In this document: in pieces, positions 1-8,067 of the stretch | Layout of the letters: each line of letters opens with the position of its first letter | Numbering within the stretch: the first letter of the stretch is position 1 | Assembly: GCF_040712075.1 (NCBI RefSeq) | Contig: NZ_JBFCVL010000003.1 | Coordinates: 248,001 to 312,000, forward strand | DNA from: Fodinicurvata sp. EGI_FJ10296 | Lineage (GTDB): Bacteria > Pseudomonadota > Alphaproteobacteria > DSM-16000 > Inquilinaceae | Length of the DNA: 64,000 nucleotides | Reading direction: 5' to 3' | Notes under the pieces: model-generated | Databases searched by the model: none | Seen by the model: only the letters and a program-made list of their open reading frames with translations | What the model was told of the DNA's origin: nothing | Made by a program: the position numbers and the translations under genes

Positions 1-744
1 GTGCTCAACGGCCACAAGCACTGGATCACCGGCGCCGGCGTGTCGCAACTGCACCTGATCTTCGCCCGCACCTTTGACGAGGACGGCACCGAACTGGGCA
101 TCGGCGGATTCATCGCGCTGCGCGACGAGACCGACGGCCTGAAGGTTTTGCGCCGCCAATACGCCATGGGCGTGCGCGGCCTGCCCGAAGGCGAACTGGC
201 GATCGAGGATGTCGTGGTGCCCGCCGACCGCGTCCTGACCTCGCCGCGCGGGTTCAAGCGCGGCTTCGGCGACCTGATGAACGCCTATAACGGCCAGCGC
301 GCGGGTGCCGCGACCGTGGCGCTGGGCATCGCCCGGGCGGCGTTCGAAAAGGCGCTGGACTATGCCCAGGAGCGCGAGCAGTTCGGCCGCCCGATCTGCG
401 AGTTCCAGGGGCTGCAATGGATGCTGGCGGATATGAGCATCGAGATCGACGCCGCCCGCCACATGATCCACGACGCCGCCGCCAGGGGCGTGCCCGGCAC
501 CGATCACCCGTTCCCGGAACCGGCGGCCGCGGCCAAGGCCAAGATCTTCGCCTCTGAAATGGCGCTCAGGGTGACCAACAACGCGCTGCAGGTTTATGGC
601 GCCAAGGGCTATGGCCGCGACTGCCCGATGGAACGCCATGTCCGCGATGCGCGCATGTTTACCATCGCCGGCGGCACCGCCCAGATCCTGCGCACGCTGG
701 TGGCCTCGAAACTCCTCAACCGCCGCCTGCCGCAGGGGCGGTAG
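1..744 (+). CDS. acyl-CoA dehydrogenase, C-terminal part (cut by window edge)
   Basis: The last 247 residues of an FAD-dependent acyl-CoA dehydrogenase; the true start lies before base 1. Visible are the middle beta-domain (WITGAG near residue 8), the helical-domain signature YAQEREQFGRP (about 121-131) and the C-terminal block VYGAKGYGRD...IAGGTAQILR. Such enzymes oxidise acyl-CoA at C2-C3 and pass electrons to ETF. In MCAD-type members the catalytic base is the Glu of YEGTxQI; here that position is Gly224 (IAGGTAQI), as in isovaleryl-CoA-type members where the base lies elsewhere. The substrate therefore cannot be assigned. It converges on the gene at 860 across a hairpin. Confidence 0.9.
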   Translation: MLNGHKHWITGAGVSQLHLIFARTFDEDGTELGIGGFIALRDETDGLKVLRRQYAMGVRGLPEGELAIEDVVVPADRVLTSPRGFKRGFGDLMNAYNGQRAGAATVALGIARAAFEKALDYAQEREQFGRPICEFQGLQWMLADMSIEIDAARHMIHDAAARGVPGTDHPFPEPAAAAKAKIFASEMALRVTNNALQVYGAKGYGRDCPMERHVRDARMFTIAGGTAQILRTLVASKLLNRRLPQGR

Positions 745-822
745 GGTCGCGCCCGATGATCGTGATGTGGGTTTCGTGGAAGCTTTTTCCCGATGCATGA
801 ATGGATCGGGATGACTCTTGCG

Positions 823-855
823 GGCTGCGCCTGCGGTTTACCCGCAGGCGCAGCC
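823..855. terminator. bidirectional terminator-like hairpin
   Basis: A perfect 14-bp inverted repeat (GGCTGCGCCTGCGG and its complement) with a 5-nt loop TTTAC lies between two convergent genes, ending 5 bp before the stop of the leftward gene. There is no long T-run on either strand. A smaller repeat CCCGAT...ATCGGG lies just upstream (about 790-810). The position suits termination of both genes. Confidence 0.6.
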
Positions 856-859
856 AGTC

Positions 860-1483
860 TCAGTACGCTTCGATGATCTCGTTGTAGTCACCGCTGACCT
901 GCAGGGTCACAGTGATTTCGGCGCTGTCGCGGTTGCGCCAGAACCAGCCGTGGTTGCCATCAAAAGCCGCCTCGATAGAGCCTTCCCCCGAGGTTTCGCC
1001 CCGGCCCCGCTCATAGGTGATGGATTGATCGCCGCCGTGGGCGTGCAGATCGAAGTTGATCCGTCCGCCCTCTGCGAACCAGGCGTAGTCTGCGGTGGCA
1101 CCCTCGGCCATCACCATCTTGATATCGGCAGAAGCATCGGGGGCGAGCGTGAAGGTCAGCACGTCCTGCCAGACATCTTGTTCTTGCGCATGTGCTGTCC
1201 CCACAAAGACGCCGAGGATGTTGTTGAGCAGGCTGGATTGATCATCGCCCGCCGCCTCCATCTGGCGATCCATTTCGGCCTCCTGGGCAAGCTGCGTCTT
1301 GATCTCGCCCATCTCGGTAAGCCCTAGCACGCGACCAACCCGTGTTGGATCGACGCCGTATTCCGCAGGAAGCACGACAGTGACGAGGATCGCCACAGCA
1401 GCGACGCCCGCAATGATGGTAGACCGACGAAGCTGGGCCGAGCTCGGCAGTTCTTCGAGGCTCGGTTTTTCTGCGTTGAACAT
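860..1483 (-). CDS. single-pass membrane-anchored protein next to HupE
   Basis: A 207-aa protein with one membrane segment at about residues 22-40 (IIAGVAAVAILVTVVLP) and a mostly acidic extracytoplasmic part. The C-terminal half (from about AQEQDVWQD) looks like a beta-rich domain with His and acidic residues. ATG at 1483 is chosen over the in-frame TTG at 1495 because GGAG lies correctly upstream. It follows the HupE gene by 19 bp on the same strand. This pair (HupE/UreJ plus transmembrane anchor) recurs in alphaproteobacteria near metal-efflux genes, from general knowledge. The function is unknown; a role in metal handling is inference from context. Confidence 0.7.
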   Translation of the reverse strand: MFNAEKPSLEELPSSAQLRRSTIIAGVAAVAILVTVVLPAEYGVDPTRVGRVLGLTEMGEIKTQLAQEAEMDRQMEAAGDDQSSLLNNILGVFVGTAHAQEQDVWQDVLTFTLAPDASADIKMVMAEGATADYAWFAEGGRINFDLHAHGGDQSITYERGRGETSGEGSIEAAFDGNHGWFWRNRDSAEITVTLQVSGDYNEIIEAY

Positions 1484-1502
1484 GTGTTTCTCCAATAATT
1501 CT

Positions 1503-2231
1503 TCAGGATGCTACGAAGTAGCCGGTGATCTGATAGCCCACGAGGATGAAACCCATTGACATCATGGCGACATTGGCGGTGTAGGCCTGACGAAAGAAGG
1601 CCGGTGATTTCCGCCAATAGCCCATGACAATCAGGATCACGGCGAGCGCCATTATCTGACCGATCTCGACGCCGACGTTGAACGCCAGCAGATTGGGCAG
1701 AAGCCCTTCCGAGGCGATTTCATAGTCGAGAATCTTGGTGGCAAGTCCCGTGCCGTGGAAGAAGCCGAAGATCAGCGTCGCGGCCTTGGTGTCTGGCTGG
1801 AACCCGAACCAGCGCTGATAGGCGCCAAGATTGTCGAGCGCCTTGTAAACCACCGAAAGGCCAATAATGGCATCGACGATATAGGCATTCACGCCCCAGC
1901 CAAACCATACTCCTGCCAGCATGGTGACCGAATGGCCAATGGCGAAGAGGCTGACATAGATGGCAACATCCTTCATCCTGTAAAGGAAGAAGACGACGCC
2001 AAGCAGGAACAGGATGTGGTCGTATCCCGTGACCATGTGCTTGGCGCCGAGATAGGCAAAGGGGATGAGCTTCACCCCCCAGATTTCCTGGATATAGCCC
2101 GCGTCACCCGGTGTGACGTTATGAGCAAGGGCTTGGCTGACGCTCATAATGAGCGCCGACAGCATCAGAAGGATCAGCGTGGCCAACTGACGTGACGTCA
2201 AGGCACGCCAATCCCGAAAATTCGGGGTCAT
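1503..2231 (-). CDS. HupE/UreJ family membrane protein
   Basis: A 242-aa polytopic protein with an N-terminal signal/first helix (about 16-36), then roughly six hydrophobic segments. It has the HupE/UreJ core: a His-containing stretch (MVTGYDHILFLLGV), GHSVTML, FGFFHGTGLA and FNVGVEIGQ. Family members are nickel/cobalt or related metal permeases or accessory proteins. ATG at 2231 has GGAG about 9 nt upstream. It is probably cotranscribed with the anchor gene downstream (19 bp) and perhaps the His-rich gene upstream (57-bp gap). The transported metal cannot be read from sequence. Confidence 0.8.
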   Translation of the reverse strand: MTPNFRDWRALTSRQLATLILLMLSALIMSVSQALAHNVTPGDAGYIQEIWGVKLIPFAYLGAKHMVTGYDHILFLLGVVFFLYRMKDVAIYVSLFAIGHSVTMLAGVWFGWGVNAYIVDAIIGLSVVYKALDNLGAYQRWFGFQPDTKAATLIFGFFHGTGLATKILDYEIASEGLLPNLLAFNVGVEIGQIMALAVILIVMGYWRKSPAFFRQAYTANVAMMSMGFILVGYQITGYFVAS

Positions 2232-2288
2232 GGATTAATCTCCGTGGTGCAGTTGTCTGATCAATGAAGCGGCGCGGCGCGGCGCCGA

Positions 2289-2636
2289 TCAGGCACGCGG
2301 AGGTCGTTCGATGCGGAATACGCGGTAAGAACCATTGCGGAATTGCCGGAGCTGCCAGCTATCCCGTTTGCCGAAAATGCCCTTGTCACCGAGTACGGCT
2401 AATGCCTGGCTGTGATCGTGATCGACGGCATCGTGGCTGTGCCCATGCGAAGCCCAGAGAAGATCCTGCAAAAGTCCGTGCGAATGGCCATGGTCGGCGA
2501 CCATCTCCGCGTGCTCTTGCAGCGTTTCGCTAACCTTCGGGACATGCAAGACCGTAGGCGCGATCGACCAAGCCACCAGCGACAGGCACAACAGCGCGAC
2601 CAGCGCCTTCTGTCCGAGGGTCCGCCATGGTCGCAT
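2289..2636 (-). CDS. histidine-rich exported protein
   Basis: A 115-aa protein. The reading frame extends upstream, but ATG at 2636 (MRPWRTLGQKALV) gives a clean signal-anchor of about 20 hydrophobic residues; the upstream extension runs through repeat-like sequence. After the signal come His/Asp clusters (DHGHSHG, SHGHSHDAVDHDHS), typical of periplasmic metal-binding proteins of zinc, cobalt or nickel resistance loci. It precedes the HupE and anchor genes on the same strand, suggesting a three-gene metal-response unit. No enzyme motif is visible. The ribosome-binding site is weak, so the start is moderately certain. Confidence 0.6.
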   Translation of the reverse strand: MRPWRTLGQKALVALLCLSLVAWSIAPTVLHVPKVSETLQEHAEMVADHGHSHGLLQDLLWASHGHSHDAVDHDHSQALAVLGDKGIFGKRDSWQLRQFRNGSYRVFRIERPPRA

Positions 2637-2675
2637 CGATAATGCCTGTCCACTCGTCAAATCCAGCCTTATCCC

Positions 2676-2706
2676 ATTCTCTCTTAAGGACACCGTCCTT
2701 CTATAA
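2676..2706 (-). promoter_or_regulatory. possible MerR-type promoter of the His-rich/hupE unit
   Basis: Just upstream of the His-rich gene a 15-bp dyad AAGGAC-ACC-GTCCTT (2686-2700) sits between a -35-like TTATAG (2701-2706) and a -10-like GAGAAT (2676-2681), read on the minus strand. The spacer is 19 bp. A dyad inside an overlong spacer is the architecture of MerR-family metal-responsive promoters. Both hexamers are poor and no merR-like gene is in the window. Confidence 0.3.
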
Positions 2707-2779
2707 CAAGGCCTCTTGTGAATGCAACACGTCCCGCTCAGCAGTCCCCGGCCACTTGCGGCCCATTCCTTTCCCATTG

Positions 2780-2933
2780 CCAGAAGCCCGAAGCGCCGTC
2801 CGGGGTCTACACGCGCCGGATGAGCCCGATCGCGCACCGACCCCTCATCCCCGCCATTGCGTGGCGATCAGGCGATCGAGGTCGGGCATGTCAGGACAGT
2901 CAAAGATCAGTTCACGCTCGTCCTTGTCGGTCA
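2780..2933 (+). repeat. left copy of 154-bp direct repeat flanking the R-M genes
   Basis: This stretch matches 5809-5962 in the same orientation at a constant offset of 3029 bp, with about six mismatches, all in the first half. The last about 75 bp are identical. The right copy contains the 3' end of the HTH gene (codons for ...[11 protein letters not shown]... to the stop), so this copy is a duplicated gene tail. The stop codon of the restriction gene (2931-2933) lies exactly at the repeat edge. Confidence 0.9.
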
Positions 2934-3680
2934 TCCTGCCTCACACCGGGCAGCGGTGGCAGCGATATGACCCGCAAAGGCTGTCACAAAAGATTTGAGC
3001 GAGGTTAGATCGCTTACGCTCGAATACTCTCCATCTTCAGAGGCAGTCCGCGGCGAACTCAGGAAAGCTGCTCCTGTGTATAAGTTCTCTTTTACGAGTT
3101 TTCGACACAGAAGATCATAGCGCATGAGGTAAGATGCCCCCTTGAATTCCGGAAAAACGGGAAAATGCGGCTCTGCATCACGCACGGGTGATTGTGACGC
3201 CGGACAATCTTCTACAAGCATTACCCAACCAAGGAAAGGGCGAGGCGCGTCTCCACCAAGCGCACCTTCGCGATAGGCCGTCCAGAGATCGTGCGCAGTT
3301 CCGATGGCTTCTTCAGAACGGTTGTTGAAGTTGTTTCCGAATGAAGGCCCGACCTGGGACTTGAACTCAAGCGCCGCAACAAGCTGACCCTTGTTCATGA
3401 CCAACATGTCCCAAAGTTTCGTTGGACGAAAAAATCCGGGCAGCGTAAGAACGCGCCGCTGTACGCATAGCTCGGCAGTTAGCAGCCCATTGGCAGTCAC
3501 CAGTTCCCGGGCCAGGCCAAGAAAGCCGTCCATGTTCTTTCCTGCTGTAACAGCGCCGCGCGAGCCCGCATCCTGGTTGCCTGCCTCGATTTGTTTCGCA
3601 AACGCCGCATTGCGGTTGCCCCAAAACAATTTAACTGCTTCGTTCGCCTGTTCTTCAAAATTGGCAAGATCCAGACTCAT
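2931..3680 (-). CDS. type II restriction endonuclease, XhoI/PaeR7I family
   Basis: A 249-aa protein of the XhoI/PaeR7I family (PF04555), whose known members cut CTCGAG. The family core is [38 protein letters not shown] (split here: [32 protein letters not shown]). A PD-(D/E)xK-type site is readable as Asp91...Glu105-x-Lys107. The length matches PaeR7I-type enzymes. Its ATG overlaps the methyltransferase stop by 4 bp (ATGA at 3677-3680), so it is translated after the protective methylase. GC is visibly lower than in neighbours, consistent with acquisition. The recognition site is inference from family. Confidence 0.85.
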   Translation of the reverse strand: MSLDLANFEEQANEAVKLFWGNRNAAFAKQIEAGNQDAGSRGAVTAGKNMDGFLGLARELVTANGLLTAELCVQRRVLTLPGFFRPTKLWDMLVMNKGQLVAALEFKSQVGPSFGNNFNNRSEEAIGTAHDLWTAYREGALGGDAPRPFLGWVMLVEDCPASQSPVRDAEPHFPVFPEFKGASYLMRYDLLCRKLVKENLYTGAAFLSSPRTASEDGEYSSVSDLTSLKSFVTAFAGHIAATAARCEAG

Positions 3681-5410
3681 GCTTCATTCGTTCCTTCAAT
3701 CAACTTAAGCTCGGCAACCGTCAGCCCGTAGAGCTCGGATACGATTTCGTTCAGAGCGTTGCGGTCGTTGGTTTCGGCATACTGCGCGAGCCGATGCCTT
3801 AATTCGAAACTGACATCCTGCCACCTCGGAATTCTGATCTTGCGAAGATACTGCGCCTGAAAGCGCAGATAACCGCCCCTCATGCGGGTGCAGTAGAGCG
3901 ACACGAACAGCCGCGCGATGCCCGAACGCATGACGGCCTGCAACGCGTGAACATCCCACTCGTCAGAAACGACGTAATACAGATTGTGGTGCGGATAGAG
4001 CCTGCCTCCTTCATAGACGATGGAAGCATCCCCCTTGATGTCGGGGATCAAAAGCTTCTCGCGGTAGGTCAAGGCGGGATAAATACGGTCGATGGTGCGA
4101 TACCAGCCACGCGGATTCTTTGCGGCGACATGACGGCCCGCGATCTGCTCCTTGCGGTCATCAAAATATGCGCGGAGCTTCGGGAAGTCCTCCAGCGCCA
4201 CGAGCTTTCCGTCATCGCCGAAAGGATTGACGGTACCTTTCCCGCGCCAGACTACGTGGCCTTCACGGATATCGCGCGTCATCACCAGCGGCAGCTTGCG
4301 CGAGGGCTCGACATCAAGGCTTTCGAAGTCACCGATGAAAGCCTTGTCTGCGCCGGTTGCAACGCCGATGCCGACCTTGCAGCCTGCATCTTCCAGGGCA
4401 GGGAACTGCATTTCCAGCCGCCGCACCAGGGCTAGCTCTTCAAATGAATCGAGAACCCAGGGCTCACCGCCTGCAGTGACGTTTTCGATTTCGCACGCAT
4501 TGGTTATTTCCGGAAGATTAAAGGCCGTCAGCTCGGAGGCCAGAGACCTGAGAAGTTTGGCGTCGATGGGGGGACGAGCAAACACGCGGGTCGCATTTGC
4601 CTTATCCTTCGCAATGACGGTGATCGCCGGATAGGCGCTCACTTCGGTGTGAAAAGCATCGACGCCGAACATATCCACATAGATTTTCAGCGCGTAACTC
4701 TTGCTGACCAGATCGCGGAGTTTCCTGCCGTATTTGTTCTTCATCCAGCGATCAGAACAAATGAATCCGAGATTGCCGCCGTTCGACAATAGCGCCAGCG
4801 ATCGTTCGATAAACGGGACGTAAATATCGGCGCGGTCGTAGATGGTCTTGTATCGCAAGCGGTACTCGGCGATCAGAATATCAGGAATGGCCTCCTGTCG
4901 CACATAGGGGGGATTGCCGACGACATGAGTAAAGGCAGGCTCAAGATCGGCCAGAAGAAAGTCGCCCTGAAAGAGCCAGGTATTGCAAAGACGCGCCGCG
5001 GTTTCGCGCGAGAGACCGGCTTTGCGAAGGCGCTCGCCGACCAGCGCGCGCGTTCTCTCAAAGGTGGTGCGGTGCAACTCAATCCCGCGAATAGCTGGCG
5101 CAAGTGCAGCATAGGTTAGCTTGCCGTCACGTTTGGCTGCAGCCAGCAGGCGGTCGACTACGGGAACAAGGAAGTCGCCATCGCCGAAAGAGGGTTCAAG
5201 GAGGCAGCAGTCGGCTAGCCGCGCGCTTTCGGTGTATCCCGTCAGATCAAGGATGAATTCTACGACCTCGCGCTTGGTATGGATCGCGCCACGTTCATCG
5301 ATACCACCTTCGGTCGCCAGCTTCTCGACGGCTTCTGTCACGGGGCAGAAGCCCGGCGAAGCGGGATTGAGATCCAGCGGTGCGGTCACGCCTGATTCCT
5401 TATCGAACAT
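3677..5410 (-). CDS. N6-adenine DNA methyltransferase of the XhoI/PaeR7I-type system
   Basis: A 577-aa class I SAM-dependent methyltransferase. The SAM-binding motif I is [12 protein letters not shown] (about 70-81) and the catalytic motif IV is NPPY (166-169), diagnostic for adenine-N6 modification. The C-terminal half is the target-recognition region ([20 protein letters not shown]). ATG at 5410 is preferred to an in-frame TTG at 5449 that would add 13 residues. It is translationally coupled to the endonuclease gene. Pairing with a XhoI-like nuclease implies that it protects CTCGAG, as M.PaeR7I does; this is inferred. Confidence 0.85.
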   Translation of the reverse strand: MFDKESGVTAPLDLNPASPGFCPVTEAVEKLATEGGIDERGAIHTKREVVEFILDLTGYTESARLADCCLLEPSFGDGDFLVPVVDRLLAAAKRDGKLTYAALAPAIRGIELHRTTFERTRALVGERLRKAGLSRETAARLCNTWLFQGDFLLADLEPAFTHVVGNPPYVRQEAIPDILIAEYRLRYKTIYDRADIYVPFIERSLALLSNGGNLGFICSDRWMKNKYGRKLRDLVSKSYALKIYVDMFGVDAFHTEVSAYPAITVIAKDKANATRVFARPPIDAKLLRSLASELTAFNLPEITNACEIENVTAGGEPWVLDSFEELALVRRLEMQFPALEDAGCKVGIGVATGADKAFIGDFESLDVEPSRKLPLVMTRDIREGHVVWRGKGTVNPFGDDGKLVALEDFPKLRAYFDDRKEQIAGRHVAAKNPRGWYRTIDRIYPALTYREKLLIPDIKGDASIVYEGGRLYPHHNLYYVVSDEWDVHALQAVMRSGIARLFVSLYCTRMRGGYLRFQAQYLRKIRIPRWQDVSFELRHRLAQYAETNDRNALNEIVSELYGLTVAELKLIEGTNEA

Positions 5411-5808
5411 TCCAAGAACGGATAACCCTTCGTAGCATAGGTGGTGCAAGCCCTGCCAGACCTTACTAGATATGACATCAGGCTACAGGACCGTCTGCCA
5501 AAACGATGAGCGCAGGGAGAGCGCAGTCTCCTGCACGGGCGTGAGTCGGTCAACCGTCCCTGGCCTCTCCCGATCACCTCCCTTCCCTCACCCCGGAAGC
5601 GCGACACACAGGGGCCCACACACGCCGAATGAGACCGACCGCGTTTCGACCGCCGGGAGCCACCGCACCCGATCCCGGGCCTGCAGCGCGTCACTCTCGT
5701 GCCGCGCTGCGCACGGGAATTGGAGAAGGTGGAAGCCGCCCGGATCACCCCTTGCCCCTCGCCCCAGGCAGAATCGCGAAAGGCGGGCGCCGCGCCCCTT
5801 CCCCCGCC
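5411..5808. other. gene-free stretch upstream of the R-M genes
   Basis: About 400 bp without a convincing gene; open frames here have no recognisable motif and composition is CG-rich and irregular. A degenerate third relative of the flanking repeat is readable at about 5594-5645 (GGAAGCGCGA...ACACGCCGAATGAG, compare GAAGCGCGAAGCG...ACGCGCCGGATGAA in the right copy). The R-M promoter is presumably just upstream of 5410, but no good -10/-35 pair was found. Confidence 0.5.
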
Positions 5809-5962
5809 CCAGAAGCGCGAAGCGCTGTCCGGGGTCTACACGCGCCGGATGAACCCGATCGCGCAAAGCCCCCTCATCCCCGCCATTGCGTGGCGATCAG
5901 GCGATCGAGGTCGGGCATGTCAGGACAGTCAAAGATCAGTTCACGCTCGTCCTTGTCGGTCA
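5809..5962 (+). repeat. right copy of 154-bp direct repeat
   Basis: Matches 2780-2933. It spans the last 89 bp of the intact HTH gene (stop at 5874-5876) plus 65 bp downstream of it. The copies diverge abruptly at 2933/5962, where the left side enters the restriction gene and the right side continues into the HTH gene. This is the layout expected if a 2.9-kb R-M segment was inserted with a long target duplication. Confidence 0.9.
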
Positions 5963-6338
5963 GACCGTCACAGAATTCGGGCGCTGACGGATTTGGCGCG
6001 TCGAGGAAGGATTGCGCGGGCCGGGGCGGGCTGGCCAGCGGCATCAGCATGCGCTCCAGCGTGACGGCAAACAGCCCGGCCAGCCGCACGGTTTCCGCCA
6101 AGGTCGGCAGCGTACGGCACAGCTCCAGCTCTGCAACACGCTGGGGCGAAACGCCCAAGGCCAATGCTACCTTGCGCATCGACCAGCGCCGGGCCTGACG
6201 ACACCGGATCATGTTGTAGGCGACCGCGCGGCCGGTTTCGCGTTCGACCGAAGCCCCGCGCCACGGGCTGTCGGGCGGCAGAACGGCGTCGGCGGGATGC
6301 GCAGTGTGGTGAGTGTGATCGATCACTGATGCGGCCAT
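5874..6338 (-). CDS. XRE-like helix-turn-helix regulator
   Basis: A 154-aa protein with one HTH of the Cro/CI type: RCRQARRWSMRKVALALG then VSPQRVAELELCRTLPT, in about the central third. The C-terminus is acidic ([19 protein letters not shown]) with no recognised domain. Two adjacent ATG codons (6341 and 6338) follow AAAGGGGA; the second has the better spacing. The 3' end of this gene was duplicated on the far side of the R-M pair (2780-2933). No target is known; it may regulate itself or neighbouring genes. Confidence 0.65.
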   Translation of the reverse strand: MAASVIDHTHHTAHPADAVLPPDSPWRGASVERETGRAVAYNMIRCRQARRWSMRKVALALGVSPQRVAELELCRTLPTLAETVRLAGLFAVTLERMLMPLASPPRPAQSFLDAPNPSAPEFCDGLTDKDERELIFDCPDMPDLDRLIATQWRG

Positions 6339-6842
6339 CATGTCCCCTTTGGCAAATCTGCCCCTGCCCGCCATCCCCGCCTGATGGGCGGGAATGACAG
6401 ACCGGGCAGAGGTCGGGGGGTTGAAAGGCCGACACAGAGGCGGCTCCGCCTGCCTTTAGCAACGCGAGCACGTCACCTGGACATACGCAGGCGGCCCCCC
6501 GACCCCGAAGGATCGACGGGCACTTGGGAGTGAGTGGGTACACCATCCCCATTGCCTGTCAACCGATCCGCGGTCAGGGTTCCGGGCGCCGATAAGGCGA
6601 CGCCACCTTCTGTGTTGAGGCTTTCAAACCCCAGGGCCGCACCACGCGGCCCCAGCAGCACGCTATCATGTGGTAGAGTTTTTCGCCATAAGGTTGTTGA
6701 ACTTCGTGCCGGACGGACGCCCGCGCAAAGGTGCAGACCGCCGAAACGTCGCCTGACGCCTGACCGCCCCATTCCTCCTATCGGCATCGCGCGCACTCGG
6801 ATATTCTGCGCCGACTCGAAAACGGGCTCGAATGGAGGACGC
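6339..6842. other. gene-free divergent region
   Basis: About 500 bp between the leftward HTH gene and the rightward CoA-transferase gene. The CoA-transferase frame is open from 6534, but residues encoded before 6843 do not resemble the family and GGAGG precedes ATG at 6843, so the upstream part is treated as non-coding. No repeat, RNA gene or clear promoter was recognised. Confidence 0.45.
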
Positions 6843-8033
6843 ATGATCAGCGCGGGCGCACTGGATGGGGTGAAGATACTCGACCTCACGCGCATACTGG
6901 CCGGACCGACGGCGACGCAGTTGCTGGGCGATCTCGGCGCCGACGTCGTCAAGATCGAAAACCCCGGCAAGGGTGACGACACCCGAAGCTGGGGGCCGCC
7001 CTTCGTCCCCGATGCCGATGGCAACGACACCCCGGAAAGCGCGTATTACCTGTGCGCCAACCGCAACAAGCGTTCCGTGGCCGTCGATCTGGCCACGCCG
7101 GAGGGGGTGGAGACGATCCGCGCCCTTGCCCGCGAAAGCGACGTTCTGGTGGAGAATTTCAAGGTCGGTGGGCTGAAGAAATATGGCCTCGACTACGACA
7201 CGTTGTCCGCCCTCAATCCCGGCCTCGTCTATTGCTCGATCACCGGATTCGGTCAGGACGGCCCGCGCGCGTCGCAGCCGGGCTATGACTTTCTGGCCCA
7301 GGCCATGGGCGGGATCATGAGCCTGACCGGCGATCCCGAGGGCGAGCCGACGAAGGTCGGCGTCGGCATCGCCGACGTCATGTGCGGCATGTACGCGACC
7401 GTCGGTATTCTGGCGGCACTCCGCCACCGCGAGCGCACCGGAGAAGGCCAGCACATCGACGTCGCGTTGTTCGACTGCCAGTTGGCGTGGCTGATCAACG
7501 AGGGCACCAACTCGTTTCTATCCGGCCAGGACCCCGCGCGCCGGGGCAACCAGCACCCGAACATCGTGCCCTATGCCGCGTTCCCGACGGCCGACGGGCA
7601 CGTCGTGTTGACCGTCGGCAACGATCTGCAATTCCAGCGATGGTGCGCCGTTGCAGGCGTGCCGGACTGGGTGGCCGATCCGCGTTTCGCCACCAATGCC
7701 GCCCGCGTGCGGAACCGCGACGCGCTGCATGCCTTGATGAACCCGCTGATGAAGACCCGCAGTTCGGGCGACTGGACCGATGCGCTTGTCGCTGCCGGTG
7801 TGCCATGCGGACCGGTCAACTCGGTCAGCGGTGCCTTCGCCGACCCGCAGGCCCGGCATCGCGGCATGAAGATGCGCATGGATCACCCGACATCGGCAAC
7901 CGGCGCCGTCGACCTGATCGGCAATCCGTTGAAGCTGTCGAAAACGCCCGTGACCTATCGCCGGCCGCCGCCGACCCTGGGCGAGCACACCCAGGCCGTT
8001 CTGAATGAGGCCCGCGATCGCGAACAAACGTGA
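6843..8033 (+). CDS. CaiB/BaiF family (class III) CoA-transferase
   Basis: A 396-aa protein with the full class III CoA-transferase fold. The N-terminal signature is LDLTRILAGPTATQLLGDLGADVVKIE, followed by NRNKRSVAVDL, LVYCSITGFGQDGP, PGYDFLAQAMGG and GQHIDVALFD. Members move CoA between a carboxylic acid and an acyl-CoA through an aspartyl-CoA anhydride. ATG at 6843 has GGAGG 6 nt upstream. The gene stands alone: the next gene is convergent. The substrate is unknown; a link to the acyl-CoA dehydrogenase or the TRAP/amidase module is only positional. Confidence 0.88.
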   Translation: MISAGALDGVKILDLTRILAGPTATQLLGDLGADVVKIENPGKGDDTRSWGPPFVPDADGNDTPESAYYLCANRNKRSVAVDLATPEGVETIRALARESDVLVENFKVGGLKKYGLDYDTLSALNPGLVYCSITGFGQDGPRASQPGYDFLAQAMGGIMSLTGDPEGEPTKVGVGIADVMCGMYATVGILAALRHRERTGEGQHIDVALFDCQLAWLINEGTNSFLSGQDPARRGNQHPNIVPYAAFPTADGHVVLTVGNDLQFQRWCAVAGVPDWVADPRFATNAARVRNRDALHALMNPLMKTRSSGDWTDALVAAGVPCGPVNSVSGAFADPQARHRGMKMRMDHPTSATGAVDLIGNPLKLSKTPVTYRRPPPTLGEHTQAVLNEARDREQT

Positions 8034-8039
8034 TCGCGG
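8012..8039. terminator. weak hairpin at the convergent junction
   Basis: An inverted repeat CCGCGATC...GATCGCGG (8012-8019 and 8032-8039) overlaps the CoA-transferase stop and precedes the convergent dctM gene end at 8068. There is no T-run; a terminator role is tentative. Confidence 0.3.
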
Positions 8040-8067
8040 CGCATCAGGCGCGCGCCCCTACCTGACA

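Noticed and set aside
5411-5449. TTG start at 5449 for the methyltransferase
   Set aside because: Adds 13 residues without a ribosome site; ATG at 5410 fits the family start better.
5588-5873. Short frames near the right repeat copy
   Set aside because: They run through repeat sequence, lack ribosome sites and give Arg/Pro-rich products; similar products arise from the left copy, so they reflect the repeat.
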